DNA of 64,000 bases from Flavobacteriales bacterium (GCA_019638085.1 JAHBUL010000006.1:1-64000); one strand, 5' to 3'; shown: positions 25,276 to 35,385, counted from the first letter of the stretch. Translations and numbers: made by a program. The notes: a model not told the origin generated them from the sequence alone.

Positions 25276-26252
25276 CGCCAATGCTCGGCATACCACGGTA
25301 CGGCGCGGTCCAATCCCTCGTTCACACTGGAACGCGGGGCATATCCCAGTTGTTCATTGGCCTTGGAGATATCGGCATGGGAGGCCCGTACGTCCCCCGG
25401 ACGCGGCGGGGCATGCTTCACGCCCACCTTGCTGATCGCTGGATCGATGCGAGCGAGCCGTTCTTGCAGCTTGCCTAGCAGTTCCAACAGGTTGCAGCTA
25501 TCGCCATAGGCGATGTTGAATACTTCACCTGCCCGGTCAGAAGGTGCTTCCAGTGCTCGCTGCACGGCTTGCACGGCATTACCCACATAGGTGAAATCAC
25601 GGGTCTGCAAGCCGTCGCCATTCACCACGGGTGGCTCATGCTTAAGCAAGGCCCGAATGAACTTGGGAATGGCCGCAGCGTACGCCCCTTCGGGATCCTG
25701 GCGTTCACCGAAGATGTTGAAGAAGCGCAGTCCGATGGCCTCCAGGCCGAACAAGCGCCCATAGAGCTTCGCATAGGCCTCATTCATCGCTTTAGTGACC
25801 GCGTAGGGTGAAAGTGCATTTCCCTCGCGACCTTCCTTTTTGGGCAAGAGCGGGCTATCTCCGTACACGCTGCTGCTGCTGGCATACACGATCCGCTTCA
25901 GCCCCAGCTTCCGTGCGGCTTCCAGCAGATTGAGAAAGCCACCTAGGTTGGCAGCCTCACTTTCCAAAGGGAAGGCGATGGAACGGGGCACACTGCCCAA
26001 TGCCGCCAAGTGTACCACCGCACCCACACCGTCCATGGCCGCAGTAAGCTGCTGGAGGTTGCAGATATCCCCTTGTATGAAGCTGAAGCCCTCCACACCT
26101 TGGAGATGCTCGATGTTCCGCAGCTTACCCGTAGCCAAGTTGTCCAAGCAGCGTACGGAATGGCCTGCGGCGAGCAGGCCGTCGCAAACGTGCGAGCCGA
26201 TAAAGCCTGCTCCTCCAGTGACGAGGATGGGGGACCGCTGATCGCCGGGCAT
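25272..26252 (-). CDS. NAD-dependent sugar epimerase, extended SDR
   Basis: The 326-residue protein has the NAD motif VTGGAGFIGSH at about residues 11-21, the catalytic YASSSSVYG and YAVTK (Tyr/Lys), and FFNIFGERQDPEGAYAA. HLAALGSVPRSI resembles the signature of UDP-N-acetylglucosamine 4-epimerases (WbpP type), so a role in making a surface-polysaccharide or lipid-linked sugar is likely. UDP-glucose 4-epimerase or a uronic-acid epimerase are alternatives. The gene is followed by RNase Y in transcription-upstream position and the CoA-binding gene downstream, all on the minus strand. Confidence 0.87.
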   Translation of the reverse strand: MPGDQRSPILVTGGAGFIGSHVCDGLLAAGHSVRCLDNLATGKLRNIEHLQGVEGFSFIQGDICNLQQLTAAMDGVGAVVHLAALGSVPRSIAFPLESEAANLGGFLNLLEAARKLGLKRIVYASSSSVYGDSPLLPKKEGREGNALSPYAVTKAMNEAYAKLYGRLFGLEAIGLRFFNIFGERQDPEGAYAAAIPKFIRALLKHEPPVVNGDGLQTRDFTYVGNAVQAVQRALEAPSDRAGEVFNIAYGDSCNLLELLGKLQERLARIDPAISKVGVKHAPPRPGDVRASHADISKANEQLGYAPRSSVNEGLDRAVPWYAEHWR

Positions 26253-26264
26253 ACCCTCACTTGG

Positions 26265-27812
26265 TCACTTGGCCACGGCCATGGAGCGCTTTTCACGGAT
26301 CACCACGATCTTCACCTGTCCGGGATAGGTCATCTCAGTCTGGATACGGTCGGCGATGCTCATACTGATGCTGTCCGCCTCACTGTCGCTAACGTGATCG
26401 CTTTCCACCATCACCCGCAGTTCACGTCCGGCTTGGATCGCATAGGCCTTTGAGACCCCGTTGTAGCTCATGGCGATGCTTTCGAGGTCCTTCAACCGCT
26501 TGATATACTGTTCCACAGCCTCGCGACGTGCGCCGGGACGCGCACCGCTGATGGCGTCACAGGCCTGTACGATGGGTGAAAGCAGGCTGGTCATCTCGAT
26601 CTCGTCGTGGTGGGCACCGATGGCGTTGCACACATCCGGCTTTTCCCCATACTTCTCGGCCAACTTCATGCCGAGCAAAGCGTGTGGCAATTCGGGCTCA
26701 TCCTCGGGCACCTTGCCGATATCGTGCAGCAAACCGGCCCGTTTTGCGGCCTTCACGTTGAGGCCCAATTCGGCGGCCATGGTGGCGCAGAGGTTGGCGG
26801 TTTCGCGGCTATGCTGCAGCAGGTTCTGCCCATAGCTGCTACGGTAGCGCATACGGCCCACCATGCGCATCAGCTCGGTATGCAGTCCATGAATGCCCAG
26901 ATCAATGCAGGTGCGCTTACCGATCTCCAGTATCTCTTCTTCGAGATGCTTTTTGGTCTTGGCCACGATCTCCTCGATCCGGCCCGGGTGTATTCGGCCA
27001 TCCTTCACAAGCTGGTGCAACGCAAGGCGTGCCATTTCGCGACGCACCGGATCGAAGCAACTGAGAATGATGGCACCGGGTGTGTCGTCCACCACGATCT
27101 CCACACCGGTGGCCTCTTCGAGAGCCCGGATGTTCCGCCCTTCACGACCGATGATACGGCCCTTGAACTCGTCATTCTCGATATGGAAGGTGCTCACGGC
27201 GTTTTCCACGGCGTGCTCCGTGGCCACGCGCTGGATGGTCTGGATGACGATCCGCTTGGCTTCCTTATTGGCGGTAAGCTTGGCCTCCTCCACCACATCC
27301 TTCACCAAGGCCATGGCCCCGGTGCGTGCCTCATCGCGCAGGGAGTCCATCAGTTGTTTCTTGGCGTCCTCGGCATTGAGGCCGCTGATGCGCTCAAGCT
27401 GCGCCACCTGCTTCTCATGTGCCTTCTCCACTTCTTGGCGGCGAACTTCCAGACCTTGCATGCGCTGATCAAGGTCTTGCTTTTCAGAATTGAGTGATTT
27501 TTCCTTTTGGGATAGCTCCTGTTGCTGTCGGCTCAATTGCTGTTCGCGCTGCTTATGTTTTTCATGTCCTTGTTGAAGCCGTTTATCCCTTTCACGCGCT
27601 TCACGCTCATGCTCCTCCTTCATCTGGAGGAACTTTTCCTTGGCCTGTAGGATCTTTTCCTTTTTGATCGCCTCCCCTTCGGCCTCGGCCTTGCGTAGGA
27701 TGCCCGTGCTCCGCTTCTTCATCAAACTGTTGAGCAGCAAGTACACGATGGTACCTCCGGTGGCGACGCCCACGAGGACGCCGATCACTATGGCAACAAT
27801 GTCGATTTCCAT
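26265..27812 (-). CDS. rny: Ribonuclease Y
   Basis: The 515-residue membrane-anchored endoribonuclease starts mRNA decay. In order it has an N-terminal membrane helix ([22 protein letters not shown]), a long charged coiled coil (about residues 40-165), a KH domain ([20 protein letters not shown]), and an HD domain with [21 protein letters not shown] and HHDEIEM. Length and domain order match RNase Y. It lies 62 bp downstream of zapA and just ahead of the epimerase, in a minus-strand series zapB-like, zapA, rny, epimerase, CoA-binding, which may be one transcription unit. Confidence 0.96.
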   Translation of the reverse strand: MEIDIVAIVIGVLVGVATGGTIVYLLLNSLMKKRSTGILRKAEAEGEAIKKEKILQAKEKFLQMKEEHEREARERDKRLQQGHEKHKQREQQLSRQQQELSQKEKSLNSEKQDLDQRMQGLEVRRQEVEKAHEKQVAQLERISGLNAEDAKKQLMDSLRDEARTGAMALVKDVVEEAKLTANKEAKRIVIQTIQRVATEHAVENAVSTFHIENDEFKGRIIGREGRNIRALEEATGVEIVVDDTPGAIILSCFDPVRREMARLALHQLVKDGRIHPGRIEEIVAKTKKHLEEEILEIGKRTCIDLGIHGLHTELMRMVGRMRYRSSYGQNLLQHSRETANLCATMAAELGLNVKAAKRAGLLHDIGKVPEDEPELPHALLGMKLAEKYGEKPDVCNAIGAHHDEIEMTSLLSPIVQACDAISGARPGARREAVEQYIKRLKDLESIAMSYNGVSKAYAIQAGRELRVMVESDHVSDSEADSISMSIADRIQTEMTYPGQVKIVVIREKRSMAVAK

Positions 27813-27874
27813 TTTCCACTGATCTTTTTAGTTGGTTCAGTGGACCATGGGTGCTCCGGGGAGCGAAGGGGGGA

Positions 27875-28156
27875 TCAGCCGTCGAGTTCGTTCAGCAATC
27901 GTTCCAGTTCGTCGAGCACCTCCTTATCCATGGAGGATGCCTTGGGTTTGGCCATGTTGAGCGCACGGGTGGTTACTTCCAGTGCGGCCATGGCCAACAG
28001 GTCCTGCTTGTCGGTAAGCGGGTAGCTCGCCTTCAAGCGGTTGATGCTATCATTCACCTCTTGGGCAGCCGTACGGATGTTCTCCTCCTCATTCGGGTGA
28101 ATGGTGAGGGGGTATGCCCGTCCGGCGAGTTCTATCCGTATTGATCTTTCTTCCAT
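27875..28156 (-). CDS. zapA: Cell division protein ZapA
   Basis: The 93-residue ZapA bundles FtsZ filaments at the division site. It starts EERSIRIELAGRAYPLTI, the beta hairpin of the ZapA head, followed by EEENIRTAAQEVNDSINRLKASYPL and a C-terminal helix that dimerises (MDKEVLDELERLLNELDG). The ATG at 28156 gives the family length. It sits 20 bp after a small coiled-coil gene and before rny, an arrangement typical of Bacteroidota. Confidence 0.9.
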   Translation of the reverse strand: MEERSIRIELAGRAYPLTIHPNEEENIRTAAQEVNDSINRLKASYPLTDKQDLLAMAALEVTTRALNMAKPKASSMDKEVLDELERLLNELDG

Positions 28157-28176
28157 GGTGTCCGCTCCGATGATGT

Positions 28177-28464
28177 CTACGGGTTCAGCAGTGCCAAGCA
28201 TCGGTCAATTTCATTCACCAATTCGTCGATCTTCTCCTTCGTTCCTTCACGCTCGGGCTCCACAACGGCAGCTTTTGCGTTCCGAAGAACCTCGTTCTCC
28301 TGTTCCAGCTCCTTGATCCGGGCCCTGAGCACGTCATTCTCACGGCTTCCCTCACGGGACTTGGCCTCCAAGGCCTCCAATGCCGCCGCCGCACGCACCC
28401 CTTCCGCGTGCAATTGTTGCACCCGGGCGCGCGCCGCGCCTATCCGCTCAAGCAATCCTTCCAT
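28177..28464 (-). CDS. Small coiled-coil protein upstream of zapA
   Basis: The 95-residue protein is almost entirely a predicted coiled coil (ALEALEAKSREGSRENDVL, RARIKELEQENEVLRN), with a C-terminal helix DELVNEIDRCLALLNP. The position immediately before zapA suggests a divisome-associated ZapB-like role, but there is no sequence evidence beyond the coiled coil. A TATATTTG -7 box lies 33 bases upstream on the minus strand. Confidence 0.75.
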   Translation of the reverse strand: MEGLLERIGAARARVQQLHAEGVRAAAALEALEAKSREGSRENDVLRARIKELEQENEVLRNAKAAVVEPEREGTKEKIDELVNEIDRCLALLNP

Positions 28465-28496
28465 TCGCTGGACAAAAGACCGTTATGGTCCGAGGC

Positions 28497-28504
28497 CAAA
28501 TATA
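28497..28504 (-). promoter_or_regulatory. Candidate -7 box for the zapB-like/zapA/rny unit
   Basis: Read on the minus strand the sequence is TATATTTG, an exact match to TAnnTTTG, located 33 bases before the start of the coiled-coil gene. No clear -33 TTTG is seen. Confidence 0.5.
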
Positions 28505-28676
28505 GTTGGGTATTCACTTGCAGCACGCCGTTTGTTTGCACGTCCCGTTGTTCATCACCCGTACCGTTCCTTAGCCCACCAGCCATTTTGCTCCGGTAGC
28601 TTGCACCCATCCAAGAGGAAACCCGTGCCGGGGCCGAGGTCCGCACGCTGATACCGAACCATAAGCATAAATAGAA

Positions 28677-30398
28677 GTGATAGCATTCAAAGCATTAACA
28701 ACCAGCGCATTTATGTGTGCTTCGTTGATTTCATTTGGACAGCTCCCCGATCATGGCCTAGTGCATCCCATGGACCTGCCCGTGGAGGTTGCGGGCAACT
28801 TCATGGAGCTGCGCACCAACCATTTCCACTCGGGCTTGGACCTGAAAACAAATGGACGGATCGGCCAACCCGTTAGATCGGCAGGGGATGGCTGGGTGAG
28901 CCGGATCAAGATCAGTCCGTGGGGATATGGTAAAGCGGTCTACATCGATCATCCTTCAGGATACACCACGGTATATGGTCATTTGGACCGCCTGAACGGC
29001 ACCTTGGCCACCACCTTGCTGGACCTCCAGTATGCGGGCCGCAGCTTCAGCATCGACAAGTATTTCCGGAAGGGGGAATTGCCGGTAACGCAAGGTGAAG
29101 TGATCGCATTCAGCGGAAATACGGGAGGCTCCACTGCGCCGCACCTGCACTATGAGGTGCGCCGAACAGCGGATCAGCATGCGCTGGACCCGGAAGTATA
29201 TGGTGTGAAGACGCTTGACCGTGTGCCACCCACGATCACCGGCATACGGCTCCACCCGCTCGATAGCACCTCCCGCGTTAGTCCATATCCTGCTGGGGCC
29301 GTGGGCTTTGTGGTATCCGAATTGAACGATTCAACCTACATGTTGAAGGCGGGGACCAATGCGGCCGCATGGGGAACGGTAGGCCTGTCCGTGAACGCGA
29401 TAGACCGGTACAGCAACAGCAACAACACCTGCGGCATTCGGTCGCTCAGCGTGAGTGTGGACGGCAGAACGGTGTGTGACATCAACCTGGACGAGGTGGA
29501 CTTCGGAACGCAGCGTTATGCAAACGCCTATATGGACTACGGCTTGTTCAAGGACAAGAACATGCACTACAACCGCTGCTATAAGCTCCCGAACAACCGC
29601 CTGGACCTTTATGGCGGCGAGCCTGCTCCCGGCCGCATCACCGTGGAGCCGGGGAAGGACCATGCCGTGCAGGTGATCGCCACGGATGCTTCGGGCAACC
29701 GCTCAACGCTCACATTCGTGCTCCATGGTGCCACTGCTGAAGAATCTTCCAAGTGGCCCGAGTCCCGAGAGCAAGGTCAGCTTTACGCTTACGACCGATC
29801 GAATGCGATCGTAGAGCCGGGAATTCGTTTCACCTTGCCCCCCAATGCTTTATATGACGACACCTATCTGCGCACAACCGTATCCGCCACCCCCGCCCGC
29901 GCCTTTGCCCCGCTCTTCGGCATCGGGGACCCTTTGACGCCACTTCAACTTGCCGGCGAGCTCTCCATCGATGTGACAGGCGACTATCCCACAGCGCATG
30001 CCTCCAAGCTCATGATCGTTCGCTGGGTAGGGGGCCGCCCTGTGGCCGAAGGGGGCAGCTTTGCGGATGGAAAGGTCACGGCAAGCGTGAAGACGCTGGG
30101 CCAGTTCACCGTAATGATCGACACAGTGCCGCCCACGCTGAGCCCGATAGGTCTCCATGCGGATATGAAAGGAAAGAAAACCTTCAAGGTCCGTGTCCAG
30201 GACAACCTTTCGGGCTTCGACCAATGGATCGCCAAGATCGACGGCCAGTGGATCCTGATGGAATACGAGCCGAAGACGCACTCACTGGAGCACACATTCG
30301 ACAAATACAGTGATAAGGCAGGCTCCCATGAATTCGAGCTTGAAGTAACGGATGAACGCGGTAACCGCAGTCGGATCACCCGCAGTTTCACCCGGTAG
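28677..30398 (+). CDS. M23 family metallopeptidase with beta-sandwich C-terminus
   Basis: The 573-residue exported protein (signal MIAFKALTTSAFMCASLISFGQ, here in parts MIAFKALTTSAF and MCASLISFGQ) has a LytM/M23 domain in its first half. Zinc ligands are in NHFHSGLDLKT (His and Asp) and TAPHLHYEVR (HxH), with AVYIDHPSGYTTVYGHLD between them. The C-terminal half holds several Ig-like or beta domains. It probably cleaves peptidoglycan cross-links. The start is the GTG at 28677, since it provides the signal peptide; an ATG 36 bases later is the alternative. Confidence 0.87.
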   Translation: MIAFKALTTSAFMCASLISFGQLPDHGLVHPMDLPVEVAGNFMELRTNHFHSGLDLKTNGRIGQPVRSAGDGWVSRIKISPWGYGKAVYIDHPSGYTTVYGHLDRLNGTLATTLLDLQYAGRSFSIDKYFRKGELPVTQGEVIAFSGNTGGSTAPHLHYEVRRTADQHALDPEVYGVKTLDRVPPTITGIRLHPLDSTSRVSPYPAGAVGFVVSELNDSTYMLKAGTNAAAWGTVGLSVNAIDRYSNSNNTCGIRSLSVSVDGRTVCDINLDEVDFGTQRYANAYMDYGLFKDKNMHYNRCYKLPNNRLDLYGGEPAPGRITVEPGKDHAVQVIATDASGNRSTLTFVLHGATAEESSKWPESREQGQLYAYDRSNAIVEPGIRFTLPPNALYDDTYLRTTVSATPARAFAPLFGIGDPLTPLQLAGELSIDVTGDYPTAHASKLMIVRWVGGRPVAEGGSFADGKVTASVKTLGQFTVMIDTVPPTLSPIGLHADMKGKKTFKVRVQDNLSGFDQWIAKIDGQWILMEYEPKTHSLEHTFDKYSDKAGSHEFELEVTDERGNRSRITRSFTR

Positions 30399-30459
30399 CG
30401 TAAAGCTGGAATGCAACGAATCAGGATCGGCGTTCGTACCACGCCGCCGAGATCCCAAC

Positions 30460-31170
30460 ATGCGGACAAATACCACCATTACCACCCTCGCCATTGCTTT
30501 CGGCCTGCTCCTATCGAGCAGTGGTTGCAACCATGGCCTGCTCAAGAACAGTGGATCGGAGGGCGTGATCGAGTACACCATGTCATTCCCGGAGATGGAT
30601 CCGAATGGCTTGATGGCGGACATGCTTCCCGAAAAATCCTTCCTGAGCTTCAACCGGGACCATCAATCCTTGGACCTGAGCGCAGGGATGGGTGTTTTCA
30701 AAACGAGCATGGTGGTGAACACGCCCGGCCAGGTGGTGGACTATCACATGAGCATCATGGGCAAGAGCCTTGTGGCCGAATTGCGTAGGCGTGATATGAT
30801 CCACCTCAACAAGACCCCGCCCACTATCGCCGTGATCCAAACATTGGCCAGGGATACCATCGCCGGACTGCCCTGTAAGCAGGCCTACCTGATCTATGAA
30901 GGACTGGATATGCCGGAAGCGGAAGTTTGGTATACGGAGGCCATCCCGATGGAAAGCCCCAATTGGTATGGCCCGTTCAACGACATTCCCGGTGTAATGA
31001 TGCGGTACGAACTGGTGCATCACAATATCCGGATGCGCTTCGAGGCCCGGTCCGTGAAGCTCGGTCCCGTTGACCAAGTGAAGTTCGCGACACGCACTGA
31101 CTACCAGAAGGTTAGCCCCGAGGTACTCTACCAGCAACTGGACGAGGTGCTGGGCACGTTCAGCAATTGA
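30460..31170 (+). CDS. Exported lipoprotein-like protein, possibly DUF4412/GLPGLI-like
   Basis: The 236-residue protein starts with a lipoprotein-type signal ending FGLLLSSSGC. The mature part resembles exported Bacteroidota proteins in which a central DTIAGLPCKQAYL is followed by EVWYTEAIP, reminiscent of DUF4412 or GLPGLI families. This assignment is tentative. It is co-directional with the M23 gene and 61 bp after it. No enzymatic motif is seen; a structural or stress-related envelope role is possible. Confidence 0.7.
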   Translation: MRTNTTITTLAIAFGLLLSSSGCNHGLLKNSGSEGVIEYTMSFPEMDPNGLMADMLPEKSFLSFNRDHQSLDLSAGMGVFKTSMVVNTPGQVVDYHMSIMGKSLVAELRRRDMIHLNKTPPTIAVIQTLARDTIAGLPCKQAYLIYEGLDMPEAEVWYTEAIPMESPNWYGPFNDIPGVMMRYELVHHNIRMRFEARSVKLGPVDQVKFATRTDYQKVSPEVLYQQLDEVLGTFSN

Positions 31171-31402
31171 CCCCCGCTCCAACCGGAACAGCACGCCTTG
31201 TGCCTCCGCCATCGGCATTGCTTGCTGCGCGCTAGGTGGATCCTGCCACATCAGGTTGTTGATAATAGGTGACGCCTGAAGGGCGTTCCACCCTGTGGCA
31301 CCGATAGTTTTGTCCTTCGCTGCGCGTGTCCTGCGGGCGCATGACGTCCGTAGGTGCATACCGTAGCTCGAACTTCCCTTCGGGAACCTATTCCTCCTGC
31401 CT

Positions 31403-33949
31403 TTGGCCAAAGAACGAAAGAACAAGTTGCGCGAGCAGCCTGCCGACGAGGACCAGCCGGTGAAACGCCCTGCCTCCAAGAAGGCAAAGCGAACGACGTC
31501 CTCCTCCGGGGAAGGGCGCTTTGCGCGTGTGGGTGCATTCCTGCGGGATGAGCGCGTACACAAGGTCTCAGGGCTGTTCCTGATCTTGGCTTCCTTCTAC
31601 ATGCTGGTGGCCTTCACCAGCTACCTTTTCACGTGGCGGATGGACCAGGACCTGATGAGCCGCACCTGGGGGGAGATCTTCCAACCGGACGTGCGCGTCG
31701 AGAACTGGCTGGGCAAGATCGGGGCACTTCTCAGTCACCGCTTCATTTTCATCTGGTTCGGTGTGGCGGCGTTCATCTTCGTGCTATGGGCCTTTTTGGC
31801 CGGTGTGCGGATCACGTTACGCACGTGGCTGTTGCCTGTGGGCAAGACCATGCGCTGGAGCGTGATGGGACTTTTCTGGTTACCCACCCTACTGGGTTTC
31901 ATCTTTTCGCAAGGCGGGTGGCAGATCATGGGTGGTGGCATTGGTTATGCCATCAACAACCACCTTACCGCTTGGCTAGGGCGGTTCGGGGCGGGTGCAG
32001 CCATCTTCTTCGCCGCAATAGCCTTTGTTACATACACCTTCAATCCTTCCTTCTCCTGGGTCACGGCCTTGTTCGAGCGCAAGCCGCGTGCGGAGGAAGA
32101 AGAGGAAACAGCCGATCAGGATGAAACTCCGTCCGAGCGTGTAAACCGCCTGAAGACCGTGGGGGGAACGGAAGAGGAAGAGGCCCCATGGGAGGATGTG
32201 CTCCAAGAGGAAGAGCCGGTGGCTGAGGAGGAGGAAGCAGAAGAAGAACAACCGTTGGAGGTCGTTGCCCAGGATGAGGAACTGGAGTTGGCCCCGAAGC
32301 CCCAAGTGAGCGACTTGAGCAACATCACTGAAGAGGTGGACGGCTTCAGTGTGGAGGCTGCGATACAGGAAGAAGCATTGAGCGAGGCGGAGATCGAGAC
32401 CAAGCTGAAGGAATTCGGTGAATACGACCCCACGCTGGACCTCAGCAGCTACATCCCCCCTACCCTCGACCTCTTGGCCGAGCATAGCAGCGGCGAGCTT
32501 ACCGTGACGAAGGAGGAGCTGGAGGAGAACAAGAACAAGATCGTCACCACGCTGAACAACTACAACATCGGGATCGAGAAGATCAAGGCCACGATCGGGC
32601 CTACGGTCACGTTGTACGAGATCGTGCCGCAGGCCGGGGTGCGCATCAGCAAGATCAAGAACCTGGAGGACGACATCGCCCTGAGCTTGGCCGCCTTGGG
32701 TATCCGCATCATCGCGCCGATCCCCGGCAAAGGCACCATCGGTATCGAAGTGCCCAACAGCAATCCACAGATCGTGAGCATGCGCGCCGTGGTGGCCAGC
32801 GAGAAATTCCAGAACAGCAAGTACGACCTGCCCATCGTGCTGGGCAAGACCATCAGCAACGAGACCTTCGTAACGGACCTCGCCAAGATGCCGCACCTGC
32901 TGATGGCGGGCGCCACCGGTCAAGGAAAATCCGTGGGCTTGAATGCGATCCTAGTAAGCTTGCTCTACAAGAAACACCCGAGCCAGATCAAGTTCGTGCT
33001 GGTGGATCCGAAGAAGGTGGAACTCACCCTCTTCAACAAGATCGAGCGACACTTCCTTGCCAAACTGCCGGGCGAGGGAGAAGCGATCATCACCGATACC
33101 AAAAAGGTGGTGGCCACGCTGAACAGCCTTTGCATCGAAATGGATGAGCGCTACGAGCTGCTCAAGGATGCGGAAGTGCGCAACATCAAGGAGTACAACG
33201 CCAAATTCATCAGCCGTCGCCTGAACCCGGAGAACGGCCACCGCTTCCTCCCCTACATCGTGCTGGTGGTGGACGAGTTCGCGGACCTGATCATGACGGC
33301 CGGTCGCGAAGTCGAAACGCCGATCGCCCGTTTGGCACAGCTGGCCCGTGCCATCGGCATCCACTTGATCATCGCCACGCAGCGCCCCAGCGTGAACATC
33401 ATCACCGGCACCATCAAGGCCAACTTCCCGGCCCGCATCGCTTTCCGCGTCACCAGCAAGATCGACAGCCGCACCATCCTGGACAGCGGCGGAGCGGATC
33501 AGCTGATCGGTCGCGGCGACATGCTCCTCAGCACTGGCAACGACCTGATCCGCATCCAGTGCGCCTTCGTGGATACCCCGGAAGTGGAGGCCATCACCGC
33601 CTTCATCGGAAACCAGCGCGGCTATCCCGATGCCTTGATCTTGCCGGAAGTCCCCACCGAGGAAGGCGAAAGCGGTGGTGTTGACGATGGCGAGCGCGAC
33701 AGCATGTTCGAGGATGCCGCCCGCGTAGTGGTGCAAACGCAACAAGGCAGCACCAGCCTGATCCAGCGCAAGCTGAAGCTGGGCTACAACCGGGCCGGCC
33801 GCATCGTGGACCAGTTGGAGGCAGCGGGGATCCTGGGCGGCTTTGAAGGCTCCAAGGCACGGAAGGTGCTGGTGCCTACCGAGGCGGCGCTGGATGAGAT
33901 GCTACACCCTGCGGGAACGACGTCAGGTTCTGGTTCGGCTGGGTATTGA
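31403..33949 (+). CDS. ftsK: DNA translocase FtsK
   Basis: The 848-residue motor moves DNA at the division septum and activates dif recombination. About four N-terminal membrane helices (residues about 55-210) precede an acidic linker (about 230-330). A FtsK alpha/beta domain then has Walker A GATGQGKSVG near residue 504 and Walker B IVLVVDEFADLI. The C-terminal gamma winged helix includes LIQRKLKLGYNRAGRIVDQLE. The start is the TTG at 31403, which yields the usual lysine-rich N-terminus MAKERKNKLR. In other Bacteroidota ftsK is followed directly by lolA; here lolA is 11 kb away. Confidence 0.96.
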   Translation: MAKERKNKLREQPADEDQPVKRPASKKAKRTTSSSGEGRFARVGAFLRDERVHKVSGLFLILASFYMLVAFTSYLFTWRMDQDLMSRTWGEIFQPDVRVENWLGKIGALLSHRFIFIWFGVAAFIFVLWAFLAGVRITLRTWLLPVGKTMRWSVMGLFWLPTLLGFIFSQGGWQIMGGGIGYAINNHLTAWLGRFGAGAAIFFAAIAFVTYTFNPSFSWVTALFERKPRAEEEEETADQDETPSERVNRLKTVGGTEEEEAPWEDVLQEEEPVAEEEEAEEEQPLEVVAQDEELELAPKPQVSDLSNITEEVDGFSVEAAIQEEALSEAEIETKLKEFGEYDPTLDLSSYIPPTLDLLAEHSSGELTVTKEELEENKNKIVTTLNNYNIGIEKIKATIGPTVTLYEIVPQAGVRISKIKNLEDDIALSLAALGIRIIAPIPGKGTIGIEVPNSNPQIVSMRAVVASEKFQNSKYDLPIVLGKTISNETFVTDLAKMPHLLMAGATGQGKSVGLNAILVSLLYKKHPSQIKFVLVDPKKVELTLFNKIERHFLAKLPGEGEAIITDTKKVVATLNSLCIEMDERYELLKDAEVRNIKEYNAKFISRRLNPENGHRFLPYIVLVVDEFADLIMTAGREVETPIARLAQLARAIGIHLIIATQRPSVNIITGTIKANFPARIAFRVTSKIDSRTILDSGGADQLIGRGDMLLSTGNDLIRIQCAFVDTPEVEAITAFIGNQRGYPDALILPEVPTEEGESGGVDDGERDSMFEDAARVVVQTQQGSTSLIQRKLKLGYNRAGRIVDQLEAAGILGGFEGSKARKVLVPTEAALDEMLHPAGTTSGSGSAGY

Positions 33950-34080
33950 GGGGTTCCCTATCGTTCCTTCGCAGTGTCTTCTACATACCAGAGGCGTATG
34001 TTGGCTTGAACTTGCGCAGCCATGAACTGCAATGAACCTCCTTATCCGTTTAGCGTATCTTCGCTCAACACATCCGCGCC

Positions 34081-34305
34081 ATGAACACCCAAGCAACCCG
34101 GAACGAACTGATCGAGTGGATCAACCAATTGGAAGATCCCGGGTTGTTGGGTTCATTGCTCGGCATCAAGAAGGCTACTCAACAAAGCGATTGGGCCAAG
34201 GAGGTATCCATCGGGGAACGACAATCAGTTGAGCGTGGCCTAGAGGATCTTCGGCAAGGCCGCAAGTTCAGTAGCAAGGATTTTTGGGCAGCACATGGCC
34301 GTTGA
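34081..34305 (+). CDS. Antitoxin-like protein of a type II TA module
   Basis: The 74-residue protein starts with a helical part (NELIEWINQLEDPGLLGSLLG) and ends with ERGLEDLRQGRKFSSKDFWAAHGR, a pattern seen in antitoxins that pair with RelE/ParE toxins. The downstream toxin reading frame starts inside its last codons (11-bp overlap), a normal antitoxin-toxin arrangement. The sequence is locally less GC-rich than its surroundings. TATCTTCG (34050-34057) is a candidate -7 box. Intact as a coding sequence. Confidence 0.75.
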   Translation: MNTQATRNELIEWINQLEDPGLLGSLLGIKKATQQSDWAKEVSIGERQSVERGLEDLRQGRKFSSKDFWAAHGR

Positions 34306-34591
34306 TCGGATGGTGTTTTGGTCAGCAGAGGCCAAGGATCAGGTCGATACTACCAAGGAATATATCCGGCAGTTATGGAGTGAACATGAGGTGGAGGCAT
34401 TCTTGGACCTGCTTCATGAATTTTAAATTCTGGTCAAGCAGTTCCCAAATGGTTATCAAGCCTCTGATCTCTATTCGGGATGCCGTCGCGCTGTGATCCA
34501 TCCGAATATTTCGGTGGTATACAAAGTGAGCAGCAAAGAAATAGAAGTGGTCACTGTATATGATAACAGATCGTCACGGAGTCAGCGCTAA
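34295..34591 (+). pseudogene. RelE/ParE-family toxin with in-frame stop
   Basis: Reading from the ATG at 34295 gives a RelE/ParE-like start (MVFWSAEAKDQVDTTKEYIR). At codon 44 a TAA (34424-34426) interrupts it. The same frame then continues with ILVKQFPNGYQASDLYSG, CRRAVIHPNISVVYKVS and EIEVVTVYDNR, which is the second half of the same toxin fold, up to the TAA at 34589. No frameshift is needed. The gene is therefore disrupted by a single nonsense codon. Readthrough or stop-codon suppression cannot be excluded from sequence. Confidence 0.8.
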
Positions 34592-34624
34592 TTATGATGG
34601 CATTCCACAGCCCGTCCACCATCA

Positions 34625-35332
34625 ATGTCAATAGGTGCAAGAGACTTGTTGGCGTTACCTTGCCTTGGGATACCGTACGTGATCCAGATGGATCACCACG
34701 TCCCCGTACGTCAAGAAGTACGTTCGGAGGATCAATCCAACTCTGCCATGGTTGAGCCGGCGAATGAATTTGTATTGTGGCATATAGCCATTTACCTGGC
34801 CTCCGGCCTCCTGCTGTTGATCGCATACCTAACGACAGTAGTACCGAATGACAGGCGGACCTCAGTAGCTCTGTGGTTGCTTTTCCTACCGTCCATAGGC
34901 TGGGGATTGTGGCGCTATGATACCCTGCTCAGAACAGGCAAGGCGAATATGACCTCCCACGCGGGTGAGGTGTTTTCACGAATGGGCACCTTACATGCGA
35001 TACTGTTGGTAGCGAGCTTGATCTTGACCTGGACAATGCTTTTCACGGATTGGCACGTGCATGAACCATTCGGTCCGGACTCGTTGGCAAACCAAAGCGG
35101 GAATACGGCGGGAGTCCCGTTTGATTTCATGCTGACAGGCCTGGAGGGTATGGCGATGGTAATCGTATTCTTCATCGTCATCTTCACTTACGGTTTCATT
35201 TTCACGGTCGTTAGTGTCCTACCATGGATAATTGCTGGCTTCATCCGAAGAAGCCACGCGAGGGCGTACATAAGAGACTTGGAGAACCGCCGCGCAAATG
35301 GACCTCCCTTCCCGTCACAAGCTCCTCAATAG
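34625..35332 (+). CDS. Hypothetical multi-pass membrane protein
   Basis: Up to 235 residues can be read from 34625, but the first 40 are not protein-like; better starts are the ATG at 34688 or at 34748 (MVEPANEFVLWHIAIYL). Four hydrophobic segments are visible (IAIYLASGLLLLIAYLTTV, VALWLLFLPSIGWGLW, HAILLVASLILTWTMLF, and AMVIVFFIVIFTYGFIF). The sequence after the last ends in a basic tail. I recognise no family. It lies in the lower-GC stretch after the broken toxin. Confidence 0.55.
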   Translation: MSIGARDLLALPCLGIPYVIQMDHHVPVRQEVRSEDQSNSAMVEPANEFVLWHIAIYLASGLLLLIAYLTTVVPNDRRTSVALWLLFLPSIGWGLWRYDTLLRTGKANMTSHAGEVFSRMGTLHAILLVASLILTWTMLFTDWHVHEPFGPDSLANQSGNTAGVPFDFMLTGLEGMAMVIVFFIVIFTYGFIFTVVSVLPWIIAGFIRRSHARAYIRDLENRRANGPPFPSQAPQ

Positions 35333-35385
35333 GCGCTGTTTTTCACCTTTTAGTGTACGCCAAGGTCAGGCCAGTCAAAGTGGGG

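Noticed and set aside
31171..31402. Structured RNA or small gene before ftsK
   Set aside because: Short pairings (GACGCCTGAAGGGCGTTC) are visible but weak, with no conserved motif recognised.
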